Source: Aquificaceae bacterium
GTDB lineage: Bacteria > Aquificota > Aquificia > Aquificales > Aquificaceae
Reading direction: 5' to 3'
DNA length: 5,498 nucleotides
NCBI GenBank assembly: GCA_015490115.1
Contig: WFYM01000099.1
Coordinates: forward strand, 1-5,498
How positions within the stretch are numbered: the stretch's first letter is position 1; each line of letters opens with the position of its first letter. Of this stretch, positions 1 to 5,414 are shown one piece after another. The position numbers and the translations under genes are program-made. The notes under the pieces are model-generated. The model was not told the DNA's origin. It was given only the letters and a program-made list of their open reading frames with translations, and made no database searches.

Positions 1-545
1 ATCCCGTACTCTATGCCGTTGTGGACCATCTTGACGAAGTGACCGGCTCCCGACCTCCCGAGGTAGGCGTATCCGTCCCCACCGTAGGCGAGGTCCCTGA
101 AAAGCCCCTCCACCTTTTTGAAGGTCTCCTCCTCACCCCCTATCATCAAACAGTATCCCTCCTCCTCACCCCAAACTCCACCGCTCACACCGACGTCGAG
201 GAAGGAGACACCCATCTTCTTCAGCTCCTCAGCCCTCCTCATAGAGTCCCTGTAGTAGGAGTTCCCACCGTCTATGAGGATGTCCCCTTCTACTAGGCTC
301 GGCTTTAGAGCCTCTATCACCTTGTCCACTTCCGTGTGGGGGACCATGATCCAGAGGAGCTTCTCCTCCGAAAACTCACCGCAGAGGAACTCGATCTCCT
401 CGAAGGTCTCTATGCCCGATTCTTGAGCTTTTTCCCTTGCCTCCTTTGAAGGGTCGTAGCCGAGGACCCTCCATCCTTTTCTCTTCAGCCTCCTTCCTAT
501 CCCAGACCCCATCCTCCCGAGACCCAAGATCCCTATCTCCCTCAT
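1..545 (-). CDS. gnd: 6-phosphogluconate dehydrogenase (decarboxylating), N-terminal part
   Basis: Incomplete: 181 codons are visible and the rest lies beyond the left edge. The enzyme oxidises and decarboxylates 6-phosphogluconate to ribulose 5-phosphate in the cytosol (pentose phosphate pathway). Visible in order: a Rossmann dinucleotide fold starting with GLGRMG (residues 8-13), the sugar-acid binding motif DGGNSYYRDS (92-101), DVGVSGGVWG (117-126) and the catalytic block GHFVKMVHNGIEYG (168-181), where K172, N176 and E179 match the family's catalytic lysine, asparagine and glutamate. The SGGVWG...GYCLMIGG pattern resembles the shorter (about 300-residue) bacterial branch. Strand beta-2 ends in Y30-D31, and an acidic residue there usually favours NAD over NADP (inference). 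The start is ATG at 545, six residues or fewer before the Rossmann motif, which suits the family. No Shine-Dalgarno precedes it. It diverges from alr across 23 bp. Confidence 0.93.
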   Translation of the reverse strand, partial: MREIGILGLGRMGSGIGRRLKRKGWRVLGYDPSKEAREKAQESGIETFEEIEFLCGEFSEEKLLWIMVPHTEVDKVIEALKPSLVEGDILIDGGNSYYRDSMRRAEELKKMGVSFLDVGVSGGVWGEEEGYCLMIGGEEETFKKVEGLFRDLAYGGDGYAYLGRSGAGHFVKMVHNGIEYG

Positions 546-568
546 GTTAAGTATTCTAAACTTTTTAC
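546..568. promoter_or_regulatory. candidate bidirectional promoter between gnd and alr
   Basis: The whole gap between the two divergent start codons is 23 bp and AT-rich. It contains the heptamer TATTCTA (552-558), which reads as a -10-like TATTCT on the plus strand (4 of 6 to consensus) and as TAGAAT on the minus strand (553-558, 5 of 6). From these -10s, transcription would begin about 4-5 nt before the alr ATG and at about the gnd ATG, so both mRNAs would be leaderless or nearly so. I see no convincing -35 for either direction, and neither gene has a Shine-Dalgarno sequence. The promoters could instead lie inside the neighbouring coding sequences. This is a prediction from spacing and composition only. 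Confidence 0.42.
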
Positions 569-1600
569 ATGGGTGAGATCTCAGTTCCGAGGTCCGTCCT
601 CAGGATAAAGAAAGAAGCGGTCATCCACAACGTCAGGGAGATATCGAAGTTCTCGAAGAAGAAGATAATAGCTGTGGTAAAGTCGGACGCTTACGGGATG
701 GGTGTCAAGTTGGTCGTCCCTATCCTGAACGACCTCCCCGAGGTGGAAGCCTTCGCGGTCGCCTGTCCCGAAGAGGGAGTTCTCCTCAGGGAGATGGGTG
801 TGAAGAAGGAGATCCTCGTCTTGGGAGGTGTCTTCCCTGAGGACATGGAAGCTGTGACCTCATACGGTCTTACCCCGGTAGTCTCAGACCCGGAACACTT
901 AAAAGCTATAGGAAGGGCTGAAGTTAGGTTCCACGTCAAATACGACACCGGTATGGGGAGGCTCGGCTTCCTCGAAGAGGTGATAGAGGACCCGAGGGTC
1001 ACAGGTATAATGAGCCACCTCTCCACACCCGGTGACGAGGAGTTCTCGAGGGAGCAGATAAAGAGGTTCAGTTCTATAGTGACAAGATACCCGAAGGGTC
1101 TCAAGGTCCACATGGAAAGCTCCGCGGGGGTAATATACCGGGTCCCTTTCACAACACATGTGAGGATAGGTCTCGCCTTATACGGGGAAAAGCCCCTGAA
1201 AAATTACCCTTTGGATCTTAGACCCGCGGTGAGCCTCGAAGCGAAGGTCATATCGGTCAAAGAGGTCCCTGCTGGCTTTCCCATCTCCTACGGAAGGACA
1301 TATATAACCTCAAAGAGGACTAAGATAGGTGTTGTAGCCTTCGGCTACGCTGACGGTCTCATGAAGAGCCTCTCCAACAGGGGGACTCTACTCTACAGAG
1401 GGAAGGAGCTACCGATAATAGGGAACATAACGATGGACATGACAATCGTCGATCTTGGAGACGCGGAGGTGAGGGTCGGAGACTGGGTGACGGTGGTGGG
1501 CGAGGGGAGGACCTTCGGGGACCTCGCAAGGCAAGCGGGGACCATACCCTACGAGCTTATGTGCAACGTCTCCTCGAGGGTGAGGAGGGAGGTCATCTGA
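569..1600 (+). CDS. alr: alanine racemase (PLP-dependent)
   Basis: Interconverts L- and D-alanine in the cytosol, supplying D-Ala for peptidoglycan. It has the full fold-type III layout: an N-terminal PLP barrel (about residues 6-225) and a C-terminal beta domain (about 226-343). PLP is held on K38 in AVVKSDAYG. K124 in the KYDTGMGRLG block corresponds to the carbamylated lysine of Geobacillus Alr, and R131 in the same block is also conserved. H150 in IMSH, R199 in VRIGLALYG (contacting the pyridine nitrogen) and Y328 in PYELMCNVSSR (phosphate/substrate pocket) are present. The second catalytic base is Y241 in ISYGRTY, contributed across the dimer interface. At 343 residues it is slightly shorter than the usual 360-390 but lacks no core motif. 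The ATG is placed as expected about 12 residues before the first conserved block. There is no Shine-Dalgarno. The 3' end overlaps the converging cytochrome gene by 8 bp. Confidence 0.96.
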   Translation: MGEISVPRSVLRIKKEAVIHNVREISKFSKKKIIAVVKSDAYGMGVKLVVPILNDLPEVEAFAVACPEEGVLLREMGVKKEILVLGGVFPEDMEAVTSYGLTPVVSDPEHLKAIGRAEVRFHVKYDTGMGRLGFLEEVIEDPRVTGIMSHLSTPGDEEFSREQIKRFSSIVTRYPKGLKVHMESSAGVIYRVPFTTHVRIGLALYGEKPLKNYPLDLRPAVSLEAKVISVKEVPAGFPISYGRTYITSKRTKIGVVAFGYADGLMKSLSNRGTLLYRGKELPIIGNITMDMTIVDLGDAEVRVGDWVTVVGEGRTFGDLARQAGTIPYELMCNVSSRVRREVI

Positions 1601-1940
1601 GGCTGAGGATCCACTCCGCGAGCTTCCTCGCCTCCTCCTCGGAGACAGGCTGGGGAGACATGGGTATGCTACCCCACTTCCCCATGCTCCCCTTCTTTAT
1701 GCTCTTTACAAGCTCATCAACAGCCCCCTCCTTTCCCGCATACCTCTTTGCCACCTCCGTGTAGGCTGGACCCACCTTCTTCTCACTTATTCCGTGGCAG
1801 GCAAAGCATCCCTTCTTTCTCGCCAGCTCCTCAGGTCCTCCCGCTTTGGCGACCTCGACAGCCTCCTCCTTCACAGCCTCCTTCCTTTCCCCACCGCAAG
1901 AGAAGATCAGGAGCAGTCCCAACAATATCCACAACTTCAT
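1593..1940 (-). CDS. lipoprotein-type class I cytochrome c (c-552 / c-555 family)
   Basis: Small monoheme electron carrier acting outside the cytoplasmic membrane. Residues about 36-115 form a compact 80-residue cytochrome domain with the heme site CFACH (C45, C48, H49), the KVGPAY motif (55-60) and the distal heme ligand M94 in SIPMSPQ. The C-terminal helix ends in AEWILSLR. From memory of the family, this aligns end to end with Hydrogenobacter thermophilus cytochrome c-552. Unlike that soluble protein, it begins with a short hydrophobic signal ending LLLIFS-C15, a plausible lipobox although Phe at -2 is uncommon. A charged Glu/Lys/Ala linker of about 20 residues follows, so the heme domain is probably tethered to the membrane by a lipid on C15. 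Aquifex is known to have soluble and membrane-bound c-555 forms; this would be the bound type. Its ATG overlaps the alaS stop (ATGA), with GAGGGG 6 nt upstream as the ribosome site. Confidence 0.92.
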   Translation of the reverse strand: MKLWILLGLLLIFSCGGERKEAVKEEAVEVAKAGGPEELARKKGCFACHGISEKKVGPAYTEVAKRYAGKEGAVDELVKSIKKGSMGKWGSIPMSPQPVSEEEARKLAEWILSLR

Positions 1941-4552
1941 CCCTTACCCCTCAGCTTCCTAATCTCTTCCTTTAGTATTTTAACAGCCTCTTCCATGCCC
2001 TCCGGCTTCGTCCCACCACCTTGGGCGAGGTCCGGTCTGCCTCCGCCCCCGCCTCCCAAGGCTCTCCCGACAACCTTTATGAGTTCGTCAGCCCTCAGCT
2101 TCTCCGAAATACCTTTCGAGACCGCAAGGACGGTGAGGACCTTACCGTTCTTCTCGGAGGCTAAGAGAACTACCTCCTTGTCGCTCCTGTTCCTTACGGT
2201 GTCGGCGAGGTTCCTGAGGTCTTCGGGAGAAGCCTCCTCGAAAAAGCCCCAAGAGACCCTAACGTCAACAACAGTCTCCTCTTTTAGGTTCCTCTCGAGC
2301 TTTAACTTAAGGAGTTCTTGCCTCAGCCTCGATATTTCTTTTTCCTTTTCCCTCAGGTCTTCGAGGAGACGCCCCAGCTTCTTCGGAGCTTCTTCCCTCT
2401 TCGCCCTTAGGAGCCTCCCCACCTCTTCGAGGATACTTCTTTCCTCTTGGGCTTCCCTTACCGCCCACCTTCCCGTCTTAGCTATTATCCTCCTCACCCC
2501 TGAGCCTACCGAAGTCTCCGAAACTATCTTAAAGTAGCCTATGTCACCGGTCCTCGAGACGTGGGTCCCGCCGCAAAGCTCCTTTGAGAACTCTCCAGCG
2601 GAAACCACCCTCACCCTCTCCCCGTATTTCTCCTCGAATATGGCTACAGCACCGCTCCTTATCGCTGCGTTGTAGTCCATCTCCTCTACCGTGACGGGGA
2701 GGTTCTCCCTTATCTTCGCGTTAACGAGTTCCTCTATCTCCCTTATCTGCTCGTCGGTGAGGGCTTCGTAGTGGGTAAAGTCGAACCTGAGATACCTGTC
2801 CGCGACGAGGGAACCCGCCTGCCTCACGTGTTCTCCGAGGAGGCTCCTGAGGGCTGCGTGGAGAAGATGCGTAGCTGTATGGTTCCTCTTTATGTCCTCC
2901 CTCCTCTCCCTGTCCACGCGGGCAAAGACCCTGTCCCCTACCTTTACGCTCCCTCTGAGGACCTTCCCCCTGTGGACTATAACACCTTCGACGGGTCTTT
3001 GGGTGTCCTCCACCCTAAACAGTCCCTTTCCCGACTCTATGAGTCCCGTATCCCCCACCTGACCCCCACCTTCGGGATAAAAGGGTGTCTCGGAGAGAAG
3101 GACCTCACCCTCCTCCCCCTCCGAAAGCTCAGGGACCAGCTCCTCACCCTTCAGGAGGGCTACAACTTCGGTTTCACCCTCCGTGTGTTCGTAACCTATA
3201 AATTTCGAGGTCTTTCCTATATCTTTGAGGTGCTGGTAGACGGGCTTTACCTCCTTTGCCTCTATCTGGAAGTGCCTCCTCGCCCTCTCCCTTTGCTTTT
3301 CCATCTCTTCCCTGAACCCCTCCATGTCGAGCCTGAGACCTTTTTCCTTTGCTATCTCCTCGAGAAGGTCCACCGGAAAGCCGTAAGTGTCGTAAGCCTT
3401 GAAGACCTCCCCGCCCGTTAAAAAGTCCCTTCCCTCTTCCGAAGCTCTCCTTACCATCTCCTCAACCGCGGACATCCCCTCCCTCAGCGTCTTTATGAAC
3501 CTCTCCTCCTCGCTCCTTATGACACCCTTCACGAACTCCCTCCCTATCTCAAGCTCAGGGTAAGGACCCTTCATCAAGTCCACCACAAGATCCACACCCT
3601 TGAAGAGGAAAGGCTCCTCTATGCCGAGTTTGTAGCCGAACCTTAAAGCCCTCCTCAGGATCCTCCTTACCACGTATCCCCTCCCCTCGTTCGAGGGAAG
3701 GACACCGTCGGATACGGCGAAGGTCAAGGCTCTCAGGTGGTCAGCTATCACCCTGAGGGCGACGTCCGTCTCGAACCCCTTTCCGTAAGGCACACCGGAA
3801 AGCTCCTCCCCGAACTCTATTAATGGCTTTATGATGTCTATCTCGAAGTTGGTCTTCGTGTTCTGGAGAACGCTCGCCATCCTCTCGAGTCCCATTCCCG
3901 TGTCTATGTTCGGGTTCGGCAAGGGCTTCAGGGTCCCGTCCTCTCCCCTCTCGAACTGCATGAAGACGAGGTTCCATATCTCAAGAAACCTCTCCTCCCC
4001 GTAATCCTCTCCCCTGTCCACGTATATCTCCGAGGAGGGACCGCAGGGTCCCGTGTCACCCATCTGCCAGAAGTTGTCCTCCTCACCGAGGCGCCAGATC
4101 CTATTCTCCGGAATGCCTATCTTCTCGTTCCATATCCTGAAAGCCTCCTCGTCCTCCCTGAAGACGGAGACGTATATCCTCTCTTTCGGGATCTTTAAAA
4201 CCTCAGTCACGAACTCCCAAGCGAACTCTATAGCCTCCTCCTTGAAGTAGTCGCCGAAGGAGAAGTTCCCGAGCATCTCAAAGAAGGTGTGGTGCCTCGA
4301 TGTGTAGCCTACCTGCTCGAGGTCGTTGTGCTTCCCCGAGACTCTTAGACACTTCTGACAGGAGACAGCCCTCTTGTAGGGCCTCTTCTCGAGACCCAAG
4401 AAGACGTTTTTGAAAGGGACCATACCCGCGTTCACGAAAAGGAGGGTGGGGTCGCCCTCGGGGACTAAGGAAGCGCTCTTTACCCTCGTGTGCCCTTTCT
4501 TCTCGAAGAACTCGAGAAAAAGCTCCCTTACCTCGTGGGAAGAAAAATTCAT
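1937..4552 (-). CDS. alaS: alanyl-tRNA synthetase
   Basis: Charges tRNA-Ala with alanine and hydrolyses mischarged Ser/Gly-tRNA-Ala. At 871 residues it has the usual full length. Domains in order: class IIc catalytic core (about 1-240), with motif 2 around SRHHTFFEMLGNFSFGDYFK (85-104) and motif 3 DTGMGLERMA (217-226); tRNA-recognition helices (about 240-450); a beta-barrel segment with PEGGGQVGDTG (493-503); and the editing domain with zinc ligands H558 and H562 (HTATH) and C660 and H664 (CGGTH), positions nearly identical to E. coli 564/568/666/670. A predicted coiled coil of Glu/Lys/Arg/Leu-rich sequence (about 703-760) leads to the C-Ala domain, with GGGGGGRPDLAQGGG at 833-847. The start is secure because the N-terminus (SSHEVRELFLEFF...GH) lines up with the family. 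No Shine-Dalgarno precedes it; a TATAAT lies 8 nt upstream. The downstream cytochrome overlaps it by 4 nt, and a tetraheme cytochrome lies 54 bp upstream on the same strand. Confidence 0.98.
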   Translation of the reverse strand: MNFSSHEVRELFLEFFEKKGHTRVKSASLVPEGDPTLLFVNAGMVPFKNVFLGLEKRPYKRAVSCQKCLRVSGKHNDLEQVGYTSRHHTFFEMLGNFSFGDYFKEEAIEFAWEFVTEVLKIPKERIYVSVFREDEEAFRIWNEKIGIPENRIWRLGEEDNFWQMGDTGPCGPSSEIYVDRGEDYGEERFLEIWNLVFMQFERGEDGTLKPLPNPNIDTGMGLERMASVLQNTKTNFEIDIIKPLIEFGEELSGVPYGKGFETDVALRVIADHLRALTFAVSDGVLPSNEGRGYVVRRILRRALRFGYKLGIEEPFLFKGVDLVVDLMKGPYPELEIGREFVKGVIRSEEERFIKTLREGMSAVEEMVRRASEEGRDFLTGGEVFKAYDTYGFPVDLLEEIAKEKGLRLDMEGFREEMEKQRERARRHFQIEAKEVKPVYQHLKDIGKTSKFIGYEHTEGETEVVALLKGEELVPELSEGEEGEVLLSETPFYPEGGGQVGDTGLIESGKGLFRVEDTQRPVEGVIVHRGKVLRGSVKVGDRVFARVDRERREDIKRNHTATHLLHAALRSLLGEHVRQAGSLVADRYLRFDFTHYEALTDEQIREIEELVNAKIRENLPVTVEEMDYNAAIRSGAVAIFEEKYGERVRVVSAGEFSKELCGGTHVSRTGDIGYFKIVSETSVGSGVRRIIAKTGRWAVREAQEERSILEEVGRLLRAKREEAPKKLGRLLEDLREKEKEISRLRQELLKLKLERNLKEETVVDVRVSWGFFEEASPEDLRNLADTVRNRSDKEVVLLASEKNGKVLTVLAVSKGISEKLRADELIKVVGRALGGGGGGRPDLAQGGGTKPEGMEEAVKILKEEIRKLRGKG
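1947..1952 (-). promoter_or_regulatory. ribosome binding site of the cytochrome c gene, inside alaS
   Basis: On the minus strand GAGGGG lies 6 nt upstream of the cytochrome ATG, within the last codons of alaS (Leu-Arg-Gly-Lys-Gly-stop). Together with the ATGA stop/start overlap it supports the start at 1940 and suggests translational coupling. The purine-rich alaS codons (AGG GGT AAG GGA) could also produce this match by chance. Confidence 0.5.
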
Positions 4553-4560
4553 AACATTAA

Positions 4561-4566
4561 ATTATA
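4561..4566 (-). promoter_or_regulatory. alaS: candidate -10 element of alaS
   Basis: The minus strand carries a perfect TATAAT, with only 8 nt between it and the alaS ATG. Normal spacing puts the start of transcription within about 0-3 nt of the ATG, giving a leaderless or nearly leaderless mRNA, in keeping with the missing Shine-Dalgarno. No good -35 is seen 16-18 bp upstream. The site lies in the 54-bp AT-rich gap after the tetraheme cytochrome, so alaS could also be transcribed by read-through. Confidence 0.5.
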
Positions 4567-4583
4567 TATTCCTGCATATACAA
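4562..4583. repeat. imperfect dyad overlapping the alaS -10
   Basis: Inverted repeat with 8-bp arms: TTATATAT (4562-4569) and ATATACAA (4576-4583), separated by 6 bp, with one mismatched pair. It overlaps the -10 hexamer and could be an operator. E. coli alanyl-tRNA synthetase is known to repress its own gene through a palindrome near the transcription start, so autoregulation is possible. In DNA this AT-rich, chance is a serious alternative. Confidence 0.3.
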
Positions 4584-4606
4584 GCGACTACTACAAAGCT
4601 AACCGA

Positions 4607-5374
4607 TTACTTAAGATTTGCTGTTTTTTCCTTAACCGCTGTTTTTTCCTCCTGTGAAGTTTCCTCTAGAAGCTTTTTAAGATCTGGAGGGAGGTTCTTG
4701 GGATCCGGACTATATATCCACGGCTGATTAGGAACATACATATAAGCCGGAGAGAGACTGTTTTTGTATTCGCCCAAAGGCCATATATAATCCGGTGTAG
4801 GATTTTCTATAGTAAGTTCCGGATCTGTAAGGGAAAACTCTTTTGCACCTGCCGCTTCATTCATAGAAGAAAAGATCTTTATATCGTCTCTGGAGGTCAG
4901 GTTGTAGTATTTAAGGTCCGCCTTTGCCGGATGACATACAGCACAGAACCTACCTACCTGAGTTCCTCCCTTCGTAGAAACCCGTAAGTATTTCCAATTA
5001 GGATTCGAAGGATGGGGATCGTGGCAACTTACACATTGAAGTTTCCCGTCTCTCAACAACTTTGGAGGAACCTGAGCTATCTTGGGATTCGGTTTAACAT
5101 TAACGGGGTGCGTCATATGCAAGAATATAGGTCTTATGTTTGCTCCGCCAAATTTCTCCAGGTTGTGACATCCTAAACAGAGAGCTGATATGCCGTCAAT
5201 AGGTTTACCGGTTCTCGGGTTTGGATATACTTCGTTTTTTACTTTAAAAAGTTTATAAGCTTTAGCGAAGTGGGGACTGTGGCATCCAAGACAGTCGAGT
5301 GCTTCATGAGGTCCGAAGGCGTAAGACAGCAAAACAGACCCTCCTACCAGTAAACCAAATACCTTCCACACCAT
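4607..5374 (-). CDS. periplasmic tetraheme cytochrome c (CXXCH-repeat family)
   Basis: Predicted exported electron-transfer protein of 255 residues. A signal peptide (hydrophobic about 5-19; likely cleavage after S-Y-A19 or nearby) precedes four heme-binding motifs: CLGCH (28-32), CLGCH (66-70), CVSCH (114-118) and CAVCH (144-148). Further histidines that could be distal ligands are H23, H35, H86, H89 (in HMTHPVNV, like the SHPV motif of multiheme cytochromes) and H121 (CVSCHDPH). Residues 149-255 hold no heme motif and are rich in Pro, Tyr and Trp, ending in a charged tail with a tandem EKTA repeat. The ATG at 5374 is supported by GGGAGGT 6 nt upstream. The gene is clearly lower in G+C than alaS (roughly 45% against 56%, from sampled lines) and prefers AAA, GAA and AGA codons. 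The family includes electron carriers for many acceptors and donors, and the partner cannot be told here. Confidence 0.88.
   Translation of the reverse strand: MVWKVFGLLVGGSVLLSYAFGPHEALDCLGCHSPHFAKAYKLFKVKNEVYPNPRTGKPIDGISALCLGCHNLEKFGGANIRPIFLHMTHPVNVKPNPKIAQVPPKLLRDGKLQCVSCHDPHPSNPNWKYLRVSTKGGTQVGRFCAVCHPAKADLKYYNLTSRDDIKIFSSMNEAAGAKEFSLTDPELTIENPTPDYIWPLGEYKNSLSPAYMYVPNQPWIYSPDPKNLPPDLKKLLEETSQEEKTAVKEKTANLK
4620..4650 (-). repeat. 18-bp tandem repeat at the 3' end of the tetraheme gene
   Basis: Two exact 13-bp copies (plus-strand GCTGTTTTTTCCT, at 4620-4632 and 4638-4650) recur with an 18-bp period, equal to six codons. On the minus strand they encode the repeated residues E-K-T-A in the protein's C-terminal tail (EKTAVK then EKTANL). 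The period is a multiple of three, so reading frame is kept. It looks like a small recent duplication or slippage at A-tracts. Confidence 0.8.
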
Positions 5375-5414
5375 GCCCCTACCTCCCTTAAGGTATTATT
5401 TAATTATTATATAC
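5375..5414. promoter_or_regulatory. divergent promoter region between tetraheme cytochrome and ffh
   Basis: A 40-bp AT-rich gap separates two divergent start codons. The heptamer TATTATA (5405-5411) gives a perfect TATAAT on the minus strand (5406-5411), suiting a roughly 25-nt leader with Shine-Dalgarno for the cytochrome. On the plus strand it gives TATTAT (5405-5410), but this lies only 4 nt from the ffh ATG, so another TATTAT at 5394-5399, with 15 nt to the ATG, fits better. No clear -35 is seen in either direction; one for the minus strand would fall inside ffh. Confidence 0.45.
5381..5387 (-). promoter_or_regulatory. strong Shine-Dalgarno of the tetraheme cytochrome gene
   Basis: The minus strand reads GGGAGGT, 6 nt before the ATG at 5374, a near-perfect anti-16S match that fixes the start. 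In the mRNA the AGGUA of this site can pair with UACCU just upstream (5391-5395), forming a 5-bp stem with a 6-nt loop. Such a stem would be weak at high temperature. Confidence 0.75.

Noticed and set aside
21..296. Plus-strand open frame of 91 codons at the left edge
   Set aside because: It lies opposite the 6-phosphogluconate dehydrogenase coding sequence, whose motifs are unmistakable.
691..1152. Minus-strand open frame of 153 codons opposite alr
   Set aside because: Shadow of the conserved alr barrel. The Ser/Thr/Pro-rich product resembles no family.
1618..1631. Small hairpin GCGAG-CTTC-CTCGC as terminator for alr
   Set aside because: Only 5 bp of stem with no T-tract after it, and it lies within cytochrome coding sequence.
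2039..2056. Six consecutive glycine codons in alaS as a possible assembly or slippage artefact
   Set aside because: The glycine-rich GRPD...GGG block is a known conserved feature of the alanyl-tRNA synthetase C-Ala domain, and the frame continues intact.
1794..2537. Plus-strand open frame of 247 codons opposite alaS
   Set aside because: It is antisense to the alaS editing-domain and C-terminal region. The product is Ser/Pro/Leu-rich with no motif, as expected from the complement of purine-loaded codons.
2771..3421. Plus-strand open frame of 216 codons opposite alaS
   Set aside because: Antisense shadow of well-conserved alaS sequence; low-complexity Pro/Leu/Val composition and no start signal.
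4553..4606. Rho-independent terminator or T-box leader between the tetraheme gene and alaS
   Set aside because: The 54 bp hold no GC-rich stem with a U-tract, and are far too short for a T-box riboswitch.
4620..4650. A6-C runs in the tetraheme gene as -1 frameshift heptamers
   Set aside because: The codons are GAA AAA ACA, so the heptamer A-AAA-AAC is not in the frame needed for slippage, and the gene is about to end.
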